DNA of 64,000 nt from Incurvaria masculella (GCA_946894095.1 OX335665.1:5962001-6026000); one strand, 5' to 3'. Positions 20,337 to 35,300 are shown, counted from the stretch's first letter. The notes: a model not told the origin generated them from the sequence alone. Numbers and translations are program-made.

Positions 20337-23300
20337 CTGGCGGCGAACACAAGTCGGCATTAATACTAGCCCTGTTACTAATAAACCCAGATCATCATCT
20401 GAATAATTGTATGTATTTAATGGATACGACATTACCGTTGTTCATGTCGCATGAATGTCGCAGGTTCAAATCCTGCTTCCGATAAATGTCACGACCAATA
20501 CTTTTTCAGATTATTTTAAAAAATCTGATGACAATGCTTCAAATGTAGATGTCGCTGAAACTCAAATTAATCATCTGAATAGTTACACAATGTTTTGTCC
20601 TTTGCATTGACATGCAGTTTCGAATTAGAGAGAAAGGGACAAAACATTGTATAACTATTCAGACAATGCTCTAGGTTTATTAGTAAGGGGGATTTTTTAT
20701 CACTTGGCTTACCACAGTTGTATTTCGCGGTCATATTGGCCGAAGTTTGGGCCCGTCGTTGAAACTGCGTGCGGGACGACGCATTTTCAAGGACAAGAGT
20801 TTTTTTATGTTAAGCGTAGGATCTCGTAGGAGGCTGCACAAAACCATGCCGACCGGCCAGGTGCTTCTTCACACCATGTTTGAAGGACCCCAGGGCGTAC
20901 TTTGAGGGAAAAACTTCGGCAGGGAGTCGATTCCATAGTTTACATAAATATATTGTTTATCACTTGGCTTACCACAGTTGTATTTCGCGGTCTTATTGGC
21001 CGAAGTTGCGGCCCATCGTTGAAGTTGCGTGCGGGGCGACGCATTTTCAAGGACAAGAGTTTTTTATGTTAAGCATAGGAGGCTGCACAAAACCATGCCG
21101 ACCGGCCAGGTGCTTCTTCACACCATGTTTGAAGGACCCCAGGTTGTACTTTGAGGGAAAAACTTCGGCAGGGAGTCGATTCCATAGTTTACATAAATAC
21201 ATTGTTTATCACTTGGCTTACCACAGTTGTATTTCGCGGTCTTATTGGCCGAAGTTTCGGCCCATCGTTGAAGTTCCGTGCGGGGCGACGGATTTTCAAG
21301 GACGAGCATTTTTTTAAGCGTTTATTTCGTAGGTGCGCGACGATACCTAAGGGATTTAGAAATTTCAGGGGAGTGACCGGGAAGTGCTTTTTCACACCAT
21401 ATTTAAAGGACATTGTACTTCGGGGGAAATACCACGTCAGGGAGTCGATTCGATTGTTTACCGAACATGATGAAGGATCTAGAGAATCGATTGGTTCTTC
21501 TTTTTTTTATTTCGGCAGTGAATAGGCGATGGTAAAAAGGGGACGGATCAATAGCTTTATGCAGCTCCGACAAGCATTCGCCATGGTAAAGACGATAGAA
21601 CACCGAGAGAGGCCCCCTTCGGAGTTCGAGGGTATCTAAATTCTGAACTACGGTTCTGATACCCATATTTATGCCCGTATGTTTATGCCCGTACCCTCAG
21701 GCAAATTGAGCTCTTGCAGGACCTCGTCGAGCACGGGGCTGCCGCGGAGCGCGTCGAGGCGCGCTCGGAAGTCGACGAAGGGGTCCGCGCGGTCCGAGCA
21801 CCACCCGCGGAAGTCGTCCGTGTCGATACTCCACACCATCACGCCGCCGAGCCCCTGGTCGATCGCCAGCCTGCGACGAGAAACGGATTAAGTCTCACTC
21901 GATGTTTAATCTGCTTGAGTTCCAGCACTTAAGAAGAATATAAATTGCTTCTTGTCCCGTCTCCACGGGTGATTGGAAATTCAAATTCAAATTCAAATTC
22001 AAATACTTTAATCAGCCACAACACACGAAAATACATAGCACCAATTAATCAAGTAAAAAGAAATCTAACACAAGTTATATTCAATGTACAATTGTTATCA
22101 TTTAGACCTCGAGGCTTATAATGTGTTGCACTGAAAGGGTATGCTCTCAGCTGGTACGCAGCAACGCTGCGAAGCTGGTTTTCAGCGCATCCTTTTCCAA
22201 AGTCCTTTAACACATGAGTAGCGGGTGTGTGTGTGTGTGTGAGGGTGAGTGAGGGTGTGTAGAAGAGTGTCACTGAGAGAAGGTGTGTATGGGAATGAGA
22301 GCGTGGGTGTGCGTGTAAATGAGGAAGGAGGGAGTAGCGAGCAAATTAAATATTTTCAAAAGATAAAAGGTGTATTCGCATTCGATACATTCCTTCTAAG
22401 GGGTCATTTTAAAGCAAATTTTCAACAAATTTGTTGCAAACTAGCTCTAGTGTATATTATGGACAATGAAAACATCTGAAACTTTACCCAATTCTGTGGC
22501 TCTATCACACGAATGATCCAAACGATTAAGCCCCCATTGCACGAAGAGACTTCTGAGTTAATGGATGTTCAAACACGTCACTTTTAGTGAATCGCACGGA
22601 TACTGCCCATACAAAGTGACGTGTTTAAACCTCGGTTTAAATATATGTTGACGTTGATTTGGATGTTTTGTCCTTTCTTGCACTCGGCCCTTTATCACCC
22701 AAACTATATTCACTCATCATCTAAGTTAACTAACAATGCTCACAAACTCTACAAGATGGCGCTGATTTCAGGAATTAATCATACGCGAGGATATTTTTTA
22801 ATGCAATTATTTAATGTTCAACCTTATTACTATCATCACCAAAGTCAAATTTAACATTAGACACTAGAGTCTACTCGGATATCACTTGGTGGTTTGAACT
22901 TAGAACACGAAAGTAAACAACGAAGCACGCTCACTTGACTTTCATGGCGATGGAGCGCGGGTTATCGTAGGAGATGACGCGCTCGCCCCAGCGCAAGTAC
23001 GGGGTGCCCGACGCCTCGTGCCACAGTCGCTGCCAGTTGCTAGACGAGTTGCTCAACTCGAGGCAGATCTGCAAACGGATCCGAGGTCAGTAGGTCCATA
23101 GATGTCGCCAAGGGGGACAGGGGAGGGCAGCTGGGGGCAGCAATGCTTCGAAAGTGGTCAAGACATTTGCAAAAACTTCAATATTATGTTTTTAATTAGA
23201 TTTTTATATTTGTTGTATTCAATTATTGTAACCTTTACTTTCAATTGCGTTTATTGTACTTATTGATGCTTGGTCTGCCGGGTACCTACTGGCTGGTGAC

Positions 23301-26300
23301 GTCAGGCTGGCGAACGAAATTATAAGTATTGGAAATACTCAGGAATCAGGAATATTGCAGTCGAAAAACCGCCTTTATTGCCGTAGTCAAAGCGACGGGA
23401 AGACAGGGTGTGTATATTAGCCATCCATCCCCTCACCTCGTTGTATCCCATGAAGCCAGCCTCGTTGGTGAGCGGGCCGGGGAAACCCTTGCTCTGAGCT
23501 GCCGTGACGCCGAAGTGGATCTCCTTGACGGCGGGCTCCGACAGGATGAAGGTCCTGCCGTAGAGAGGCAGCCCTAGGACGAGCTTGCGGGCCGGCACGC
23601 CGTGGGACAGCATGTACTTGATGCTGTGCTCCTGGGCAATCAAGACATAAACTCTTTGGTCGATAATGTTTATTTATTTATTTATTTTAAGGTTCACTTA
23701 CAGAGTAATGTTTTAGAACGAGTAAAAATAAAATAAGAAACAGATACATAGTATGGACACACACTCAACAACTAGAGAACACAACATGCGATTTATAATG
23801 TTGCAGCAGCGAGTGAAACGTAGATTAATAAAAGATTACCAATATAACTAAGATGAAAACGTAAATTAAAACAGGCATCATCATAAAAGTAAACTAAAAA
23901 TAAAAATAAAGTTCAATGAGATATGAATTACAACATATTTTTAAAACTTAATAGGAAGTGAAAATAAAAAGCAAAATTCAATTTAACACACAACCTACAC
24001 GGACTTAGGACTGAGTCTAGTTCTATTTGTATTAATTCTGCCTCCAAAATGCAGGTTGTAGCTAAATTTAGGAGAGCACATGATAATCAGGGGGTTACCA
24101 TGGTAAATTAAACAACCGTGGGAACAGACAGGCGAGTGATTAAATCTGACGTTTAGATGCATTTCGTACCATGTTCGACTGAATGTATGCTTGTCCATTT
24201 TGTACTGAAAAGCTGACGCAATGCGTAGGTATGTTCCATATCTCTCCATCATATCATATTTGAGTCAACTTCTCACTCCCACACTGTGTTCGTCTTTTTA
24301 GAAAAGCGCGCCTATTGGTTCTGTGGTTGCGTAATTCCGTCATAGGTGGCGCTGATCACGACACTATTTTATCACGGCTGTGAACGCCGGAGAGTGCACA
24401 CCCACTACGCTGAGCACATCCCTGTCGTGGAGCCCCGCGAGAGGCGCGTTGGCGCCGACGACGCCATCCCAGGTGCCGTGGTAGTCGTAGCACATCACGT
24501 GCAGCAGGTCCAGGTTCTCGGCCAGCGCGGGCAGATCGTAGGCCGCGTCCATCGTGTCCTGGCCGGCGCCGAGCGCGGCCGTCAGGATCATGCCGTGGGG
24601 CTTGAAGATGACCTTCAACTCGTGCACTCACCACATTGAGCACGTCCCTGTCGTGGAGCCCCTTAAGAGGCGCGTTGGCGCCGACGACGCCGTCCCAGGT
24701 GCCGTGGTAGTCGTAGCACATCAAGTGCAGCAGGTCCAGGTGCTCGGCCAGCGCGGGCAGATCGTAGGCCGCGTCCATTGTGTCCTGGCCGGCGCCGAGC
24801 GCGGCCGTCAGGATCATGCCGTGCGGCTTGAAGGCAGTCTTCAACTCCTGCGGCGTAAAACGTCAAAAATGAAGAAGTAGAGTACTATTAAACGATTTTA
24901 GACTAATTTTAACTGTTATGATGTGTGTTGAGAATATTGTCACCTTCTTTAAAACACACATAACCGTACACAACCACTCACTACTCCCAACACACACACA
25001 CTGAACCTCTCTCACAACACATACTCACAATTTTTCTGTATACAGCCTACCTCCTTAATGCGCCTTTGTTCTTATTTTTGTCTTAATAACTAATAATTGG
25101 CGATATGTTTAGTTTTAAAAAACATGTCTGTATTGTGTTAAATTATTAGATTCCTAACTAAATAGTAGATCACTTGGTATACCACAGTTGTGTTTCGCGG
25201 TCATATTGGGCGACGTTTCGGATCTACGCGCGCGGTCCATCGTCAAGTCCGAAACGCGACAGTCCGAAACTTCGGCTAATGTGACCGTGAAATATAACTG
25301 TGGTAAGCCAAGTGATCTACATAATTTAGAGTCCTGTTTATGCGTCATGCAAATACTTTAGAAAATAGAATGAAATTATGATAAATTCCTTGCACGGTAT
25401 GATCACTCTGGAAATGGATGCTTCTGAGATAAAAAATATTATAAAGCAAAATTCTTCTGTATGTTGCACGTTATTTTATTGATTGTTTTCTCTATCGATG
25501 TTAACATTTAACTTGTATCGTCTTTTTCTGAATAAATCTATCTATATTATCTTACATTAAATAAAGCCGAAGAGTTTATTTTGTTTTCTGTTTTCAGCCG
25601 CTGTAGATGAGTTTCGAGTTCCACTCTAGTCTTACGGGGGTATTATGGGCACGGTGTTAGAACTTAATTGCATTCAGTTCCATAAGGGCGTAAATAAAAC
25701 CACTTTCTGTCCTATTCAGAGTGGACAGACTAACTTTAGCACGCGTATTAAGGTCGGACTAAACCGGTTTTTATATGGTTAGTCCGGTGCTAATCTCGTA
25801 CTATGTTTTGATAATTTCTCTCTGAATACGAACGATTAAATTTTATTTTAAAATAACTACAACGAATTTCGATGATGAAAAAAGTACATTTGTGGATTGA
25901 CGGTCTAGCCATACTTTAAAGACCAACCCGTAAGACCCCTATCCTTTACGTGCTCAAACGGGGCAAATATGTAAAAAAAAGTTTTAATAAAAAAGGGGAG
26001 ACTCAGATATAATTGTATGTTTCAAGTACAGCTAAATAATCAATTTATCTTTCATCTTTTTGGAATTCCAAAATCAGTTGTAGTTATTTGTAAAAATAAT
26101 AAAATGTGCTTTCACTTACACCCGTATGGACCTGAATACGTTCGGGTGCTAACACCCCCCCAGGGACAACTTACCTTGACCAGGGAGACAAAGTTCGCGC
26201 GGTCCTCCGGCTTGCCGCCACGCTTGGTGGGGTACTCCCAGTCCAGGTCCAGCCCGTCGAACCCGAACCGCCTGGAATCGTTTCAATATGACCGTTGTTT

Positions 26301-29300
26301 ATCGCATGCATGAAAGGATGCAATTATCTTTGTACCTTTAGTCGGTACTTACGGCATGCACTGCATTAAGAAATGCAGTGCGCCCAATTATTGTGTTATT
26401 CTTACATTTCGGAACCCACAGCACTATTTCAGCTTCTATGTTCATGTTTACAATCTCTATGCCACTTCCCAGATAGCAATGTAAACTTGTTTTCGACGTG
26501 CCACAAGATCGAAGCGACAAACAATAAGGTTTGATACACATTTGCCATGGCAACCTGAGTGCACTTGCGTCAAGTTTAAATCAAACTTTCTAGTTAACAC
26601 CCGACCAAATTGACGACGTTCATCAAAACAAAGGAGTTTCAATGTTGACGTAACAACCTTGTGTAATGTTTATCACAACAAAAAATCTATAATATAATTT
26701 GTAGTTAAATTTTTAATTGTAGGTTCTGATCTGATCAGAACTACACTGATGTAAAAAAAATTGCTTTCTTGCAGGCTATGCTCTTATTTTTATTTTTTTA
26801 TTTTCTTTTGCCAATATATATATTTTTTTCCTTAAAATTATATTGTATTAAGTATCATCTTTTATTTGTTTTTATAATATATATATGTAGTATTTAGTAT
26901 TTATTTATTGATATTTATGTAGTTATATTTATGTACAGTTATATAAGTTATATATTTAAGTTTAAGTATAATGTGTATTTGTTGTATATTGTGTAGGAAT
27001 TATGTTTCCTCTAAAGCTATTTCTCCATAGTTACTACTCGCACTACTGCTCACGATACCCAAAGGTAGACTGGTAGAAAATGCCTCCGGCATTAAGTTGT
27101 ACCTTTTGCCCGAATGTTTTTTGAGTGCAATAAACTTATATAAATAAAATAAATAAATAAATGATATTAAGGCGGCCCAACCCGGCGGGCCTAACTCATT
27201 CGCTGGCACGGTACAAAACCGTGCTGTTGCGCTCTGGGACCTTCTCTGTTTCAAAGAATAAGACAGGCTCCGTGATGAGGAAGATGCAACATGTCCACAA
27301 AAAAGACAATGTACATAGTGTATGATTTGGCAAGATTTACGAAAATTTCAATTTCAAAACGACTTATAGCTAAAAGTAAACCACGACCGCTGTAGTCAAA
27401 AATCTAACAAAAACCGAATAGATTATAAATCTTGATTAAATAAGCTATGTCTGATGACTAATCTTTTTAAGATGTTATTACTTTATCATTGCGTAATCCA
27501 CCTCCAAAGTTATTGTATAAAACGCGCGAAAAATTCGAACTTTCGGACCTTATAACTTAGAAACCAAACACAATTTTACAATGCCAATGGTCATCAGACA
27601 TCTAGTTCGATCAAATAAAGGTATTTTGAGCAAAAATTTGGATCTCTGACAAGAAATATGAGCGTGATCTTCTTTCCCCTTTTGTATGGGGCGAGATTAT
27701 CTCTTCGAAACATTTATGCTAAACTTGTGGTGTATTCACTCGTGTTATATATAAGTAAACTATAGCCATATTTTGACACGTTTGCAGCAATGTTTAAACA
27801 TCAAAGTTTAAAATGATATTGAAACAAACATGCTCCGGCAAATCTTACGAAACAAGTTAAAATCACAGATCAGCAAACTTGCGTCAAGCGCCCTTGCTAT
27901 CTGGGTCCTTGCTTATACTCACTGCAGAAAGCTGACACTGGATTTCACGAACTGCTCCCTGGCCTGCGGGTCTCCGGCCATCTCGGAATACTTGATGGAG
28001 CCCTCGTTCCAGCCGCCGATCGCGAGCGTGACCTTGAGGTGCGGGTAGCGCGCCTTGAAGGACACTATCTGGTTGTAGCCGCCTTTCCCGCCGTCGTCGA
28101 CGAGGTCCTGCCACGGGTCTGCAAGGCGGAAATACTTCTATTAAACATTTGACCTTGATGTGTGAGCAGTGCGACTTGAAGAAAATTATCCGCTTACAGT
28201 CGCCTGTTCCGCCACCGTCGGTCAGATCCTGCCACGTGTCTGCAAGGCGGAAATACTTCTATTAAACATTTGACCTTGAGGTGTGAGCAGTGCGACTTGA
28301 AGGACACTATCCGGTTGTAGCCGCCTTTCCCGCCGTCGTTGACCAGGTCCTGCCACGGGTCTGCAAAGCGGAAATACTTCTATTTAACAATTAACCTTGA
28401 TGTGTAGAGCAGCGCGACTTGAATAAAACTATCCAGTTACAGTCGCCTGTTTCGCCACCGCCGGTCAGATCCTGCCACGTGTCTGCAAGGCGGAAATACT
28501 TCTATTAAACATTTGACCTTGAGGTCTGAGCAGTGCGACTTGAAGGACACTATCCGGTTGTAGCCGCCTTTCCCGCCGTCGTCGACCAGGTCCTGCCACG
28601 GTTCTGCAAGGCGGAAATACTTCTATTAAACATTTGACCTTGCGGTGTGAGCAGTGCGACTTGATGGAAACTATCCGGTTGCAGCCGCCTTTCCCGCCAC
28701 CGTCAGTCAGGTCCTGCCACGGGTCTGCAAGGCGGAAATACTTCTATTAAACATTTGACCTTGCGGTGTGAGCAGTGCGACTTGATGGAAACTATCCGGT
28801 TGCAGCCGCCTTTCCCGCCACCGTCAGTCAGGTCCTGCCACGGGTCTGCAAGGCGGAAATACTTCTATTAAACATTTGACCTTGCGGTGTGAGCAGTGCG
28901 ACTTGATGGAAACTATCCGGTTGCAGCCGCCTTTCCCGCCACCGTCAGTCAGGTCCTGCCACGGGTCAGCAGGATTATTCCTGGAATTCCGTCCGGAAAT
29001 CAGGAATCCCGACTCCAAAAAACCGCTTTTATAGCGGTTTTCAAAGCGATTTTCTTGACGAAATTATTCTGGTGCATAGTTTGTTTAATTAAACAAGGGT
29101 TTCCGTCGAAAACAGCTATAAAAGCGGTTTTCTAGAGTCAGGATTCCTGATTACTGATTACGGAATTCCGGGAATAGGCCTGCTGGAAGGAGGAAACACT
29201 GCTATTGAACACTAATTCTATCCAAATGTCCTTTCCCGTCGGCGTCTGACAGTTATTGCCACGGGTCAGCGAGCTGCATACTTAGAATGGTGGCAGCGCC

Positions 29301-32300
29301 GCTGCCGGCGAGAGCGTCCACCTACGAATATGTACTGATTTTCTTGATTTCTAACCACTCGCAACGATCATTTGATGTAACGCGTCCCGAATTTGTTAGA
29401 TAACTAACTTACTACAGTTTGAGGAACTCGTAGCCTAGTGGCGCGGGGACTTGCCTAGCGTACTCAAATCCTCGCACCACTTTCTTTCTCTTTCTGAGTT
29501 GGATAAGTGCATTAGGTCACGAATACGAGCTTTTCCATGGTTCGGAATCCATGTAAAACTGTAGGTCCCCTTCCCCTACTAGGTGGTAGGATTTTAGCCC
29601 GCCCGGGTTGGTACCATCGAATTGGATGATTAGATGGTCGAAGCGGCAATGAAAAAATTGTCCGTATTATCCATCCAGTTCAATCAATGTAGCCTTGGGG
29701 ACGTAACTCAATGGGGAATGTAACTCAGGGACGATGCTGGCATGGCACCGAATTTCTTCGGAAATGTGGTCATAACGGTAGTTGTGTGGCATTAGCCATC
29801 AATGTCAGGTAGCATAAAAAAAAGACGTTACGAATGAGTTTCGATCGATACTCTCGTCTTTCCATGCTCGCTGCGAGGGCCAAAATTAGTAATTTAAAAA
29901 AATCCGAAAGCATTCCATGACCGTCGCATGACTATCTGACCATTTAGTTGGGATTCTACCAGTAAACGGAAACGATACATCCGTCGTCACTGAATTATCA
30001 TGTTCAAACTCGCTTGGTAGGTACCGAATTTAAAAATAATCTAGTACCAGATAAGCTGGCTAATCAGTCCAGTGGTTCGCAAAATAATCGTTTGTTTTTA
30101 CAATGTAAATGGACATAGATGGCTTATACTATACCACACCCACAGTCATGATATTAGCCCAACACACCGCATTCCCGACTGTAATGACATGACGACGACG
30201 GCTACATTCAACTGATTGGAAAACACGTACAATCTTTCATTGCTGCTTCGACTATATTTCATCCAATACAATGATATTAACCCTAACCTAACCTAACCTA
30301 TTGGGAAGGAAACCTATTTTTTTACATGGATTCTAAACCCACTCTAAATTCACTTATGCAATTCAGAAAGCGAAAAAAGTGGTGCATGAATGGGACGGGT
30401 ATTTGAACCCAGACCTCTGGCAGGGGTGGGTCACTGGGGGCGTGGCTGACAAGATGTCTACCTACAAAAACGCTGTAACACTGTAACACGATAAACAGCG
30501 GTTGGCACCTCAGCCGACACGGGGCTGCTGAGGAACTTTAATAAAAACGATGTCGGTAATTTGGATGCCAAAGTTAAGCAGATTAAAAATGATATTTAAA
30601 CTAATATTATACATAAATATAAAATAAATTTACAGATATCAAATTAATTTAAAATCTTTTATATTTTGTAAGATTAATTATGTCATTAATTAATACATTT
30701 TCATGTGCATTTCAATAACAAAATATACTTTATATCTGTGAAAGTGAGCAATTTAAGGACACTTTAAATATAGTTTTGCCATCTGAAAAAATTAAATTGT
30801 TTTGTTTGAGCCTTTAATGAGAAAGCCCCTAATCATACATATTAAAAAAAACAACTATTCGTCTACGCTTTTAATTCAACAATTCAAAATATGCTTCTGC
30901 CATAATGAAACTTTGTATAATAATAAATTAAAAAAAAACGATAAAAAAAGCGAAAGCATATGCATTGAATGTATGGGAATATAGACTAAATATACTTTTA
31001 TGATAACACATCTTACAAAACTAATTTAATGTGGCACTCAACTATTTAAATTGCTTGTCACAGCGCGCTCGTCATTACAAAGCATGTGGCAGCCCTGAAC
31101 AGCCGCACGTTTTGGCGCTGCTAAATGAATGTCATCTTTCGGCGCAGAGCGCTAAGCTTAATTTGGCGTAAACATTCTCGAGGGACCTGGAATTGTATTG
31201 CTGCCGGCACAAACAACTGCGGAAAGTAATTATTAGTATTATCTTTGCTTTTGGTATGCAAGGCAAGTCCCCGCGCCACGAGTTGAAAATGGGTGACTGT
31301 GGCGAGAAACCTAAGTTGCGCAGAAAAACCTAATATGCGAAACCACGCTCAGCTAGGCACAATACCGAGCGGTTTGCGAACTATTACTGAGTTATTAGCT
31401 TGTTTCAAATGTGTATGCCATGTATGCCGAGGCCGGTACCATCATAGAAGATGCTGAAAGCTAAAGGCAGAATCATCTTCAGCAAAAGCATTAAAACGGT
31501 CTATGCAAGGCAGGAGATCAGAACTTATGTTGTAAAATAACATAAACACTTCCCCTCTTGTATTAAAGAAGATTGTATCTCGAATTTAAAATGGTTCGTA
31601 TAATGAAATGTAACGACGAAATTATCTTAGATAAATTGGTTGAAAATAACGTAGAAATTAGATATCAATCAATAATTGTAAGTAATCGGCTGCGTAACGA
31701 TGCAGTTATGAAAAATCCATTATTTATCTGCATGATGATAAGGTACCAAGGTACACAGGTAGAAATAACTTGAATACACCATTTCAGAAATCGATGTGAT
31801 TAGAACATCACGCCGTTTAACCGAGGGGTAGACAGAGAGAACAGAGCACCATGAGAAACAATCACAGAATACCTCTCTTATTCCGGGAGGTCACGACATT
31901 TTTGGTCACGATAGGGTAAATGGCTGAATCTCGGTTCACATGTTAGAGACCAACCCTCTGATGCTAAATATGTCGGTCTAATTGTGGCAAGTGGTTGCTT
32001 TATATAGATTGGCTATATAAAATAGAAGTTGGTATATACCTGCTGATGAATATACTGATTGTCTAGAAACAATGATACCTATTAATTATACAACAATAAC
32101 CAATCGGTGTTTTAATTAAACTGACACAGGCGGACTGACACATTTAGGTTCAGAGGGTTGGTCTTTATCCTGTGAACCCAGTTTCAGCCATTTATGTTAT
32201 CGTTACCATTTTGTCGCGACCTCCTAGTCTATCTCGCTCAAAACTACCTCAAAAGTCATTCATCATAAAAGTATGCTAAAAATCACGTCAATCCCTTGCT

Positions 32301-35300
32301 TTGTTACTGCTCGAAGAAAGGACGAAACAATATAACAAAAATATAATTTGAATTCATAATATTAGTAGGGATAACATCTTTCCATCTTACCAAGCGGCTC
32401 TGTAAAAAGGAGCCTATGCCACTGCCGGCACAATATAATCCATCTTACCAAGCGGCTCCGTAAAAAGGACCCTATGCCACTGCCGGCACAATATAATCCA
32501 TCTTACCAAGCGGCTCCGTAAAAAAGGAGCCTATGCCACTGCCGGCACAATCCAATCCATCTTACCAAGCGGCTCCGTAAAAAGAAGCCTATGCCACGGC
32601 CGGCACAATATAATCCATCTTACCAAGCGTCTCCGTAAAAAAGGAGCCTATGCCACTGCCGGCACAATACAATCCATCTTACCAAGCGGCTCCGTAAAAA
32701 GAAGCCTATGCCACGGCCGGCACAATATAATCCATCTTACCAAGCGTCTCCGTAAAAAGGAGCCTATGCCACTGCCGGCACAATATAATCCATCTTACCA
32801 AGCGGCTCCGTAAAAAAGGAGCCTATGCCACTGCCGGCACAATATAATCCATCTTACCAAGCGGCTCCGTAAAAAGGAGCCTATGCCACTGCCGGCACAA
32901 TATAATCCATCTTACCAAGCGGCTCCGTAAAAAAGGAGCCTATGCCACTGCCGGCACAATACAATCCATCTTACCAAGCGGCTCCGTAAAAAGAAGCCTA
33001 TGCCACGGCCGGCACAATATAATCCATCTTACCAAGCGTCTCCGTAAAAAGGAGCCCATGCCACGGCCGGCACAATAAAATCCATCTTACCAAGCGTCTC
33101 CGTAAAAAGGAGCCTATGCCATGGCCGGCACAATATAATCCGTCTTACCAAGCGGCTCCGTAAAAAGGAGCCTATGCCACTGCCGGCACAATAAAATCCA
33201 TTTTACCAAGCGTCTCCGTAAAAAGGAGCCTATACCACTGCCGGCACAATATAATCCATCTTACCAAGCGGCTCCGTAAAAAGGAGCCTATGCCACGGCC
33301 GGCACAATATAATCCATCTTACCAAGCGGCTCCGTAAAAAGGAGCATATGCCACTGCCGGCAAAATATAATCCATCTTACCAAGCGGCTCCGTAAAAAGG
33401 AGCCTATGCCACTGCCGGCACAATATAATCCATCTTACCAAGCGGCTCCGTAAAAAGGAGCCTATGCCACTGCCGGCACAATTAAATCCATCTTACCAAG
33501 AGGCTCCGTAAAAAGGAGCCTATACTACTGCCGGCACAATAAAATCCATCTTACCAAGCGTCTCCGTAAAAAGGAGCCTATGCCACTGCCGGCACAATAT
33601 AATCCATCTTACCAAGCGTCTCCGTAAAAAGGAGCATATACCAATGCCGGCACAATATAATCCATCTTACCAAGCGGCTCCGTAAAAAGGAGCCTATGCC
33701 ACTGCCGGCACAATAAAATCCATCTTACCAAGCGTCTCCGTAAAAAGGAGCCTATGCCACGGCCGGCACAATATAATCCATCTTACCAAGCGGCTCCGTA
33801 AAAAGGAGCCTATGCCACTGCCGAACCAATATCTATCTCAAGAGTCATTCATCAATCACATTTTGTAATTGTGCCGACGATCCGTTGCTGCTTGAAGAAA
33901 GGAATAACTGAGAAACAAAGAATAGAATTGAATAGTTTATTAGTTGAATAGTTTAAAAGGTACAAGTAAACAGTGTTATATGCTAAAATAATAGTAGAAC
34001 TTCATATGATAAGGTAATAAAAGTAGTAGTGTTTTTATTTAATGAACCTGAGTGAAATGAAATAAAATGATGAAATGAAAACCTAGTCACCTCAACTGGG
34101 CATTATTGGCTGTATTTTAGATTGACAGATGTATGTTTAAGTTTTATAGAAAGGGTATGTATAGTTTTAACAAGTGAGAATGGATTTTCATTTTTATTAA
34201 CCGACTTCAAAAAAAGGAGGAGGTTATCAATTCGTCTGTATGTTTTTTTTTTATGTTTGTTACCTCATAACTTTTGCCTGGATGAACCGATTTTGATGAT
34301 TATTTTTTTAAATGATAGCTAGTGCTTCCCAAGTGGTCCCATTTTAATTTGGTTAAGTTCTGACAATGATATCCATGAGAAAATCATAAAAGTCTTAAAT
34401 TTGTATTAAGATGTGCGCGACAAATGGACGAATAACTCAATATAACGCCAACCGATTTTGGTGATTCTTTTTTTATTGGAAAGGACGTGTACAAATTAGT
34501 AAGTGTACTTCAGATTCACTAAAAATAAACAAATAAAAAAAAATTAACAAAAAAAATTACCGACTTCAAAGAAAAAGCACTGAAAAGTAAAAAATAATTT
34601 CCATTTTTGTAGTTACGATTTCTGTTATTTTTTGAGTCGGCGTCAGCCAAGGTTAGGTTAGGTTAGGTTAGGTTCTCTTGATTGGCGCAGCGCGTGCCCG
34701 GCTGACGCCGACTTAAAAATAACAGAAATCGTAACTACAAAAATGGAAATTATTTTTTACTTTTCAGTGCTTTTTCTTTGAAGTCGGTTATTTTTTTTGT
34801 TAATTTTTTTTTTGTAACAAATAATGACTGTGGCTGTGTTAGAGAGTGTGAGGGGGTGTAGATTTGTGTAGGATGTGTGAGGTCTATGAGGTAGAATAAG
34901 GGAGAAGTGGTATGACAGGCTGTGTGAGGGTATGATTGTGGGTTGCATTTATGAGGTGAATGTAAGGTGAATGTGACGGTATTTTAGTGCAAATGCACTT
35001 TCGATATATTCATATTCATGATATTAATTCTGATAGCTATCTTTACATCTTATCAAGCGGCTCCGTAAAAAGTAGTCACTTCGGGCCCAACAACTATTTC
35101 AAAAGTCATTCATCGTCAAAATGTTGCTAATAATTCCCGTCAACCGTTGCTCTATTGCTGCTTGAAGAAAGGACGAACCTACAATACGACAAACCAACAA
35201 ACGCACTTCGCTTTGAGGCGCTAGGACTAGCCAACTACTTGCGCCATACAAATGTACCTTTAAACAAATGTAATAATATGTAGTGAAACGCCTCAGCAAG

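Noticed and set aside
24356..24880. Other long frames across chitinase exon 5 and its copy
   Set aside because: Shadow frames of GC-rich coding DNA; only the spliced frame has GH18 motifs and phase agreement.
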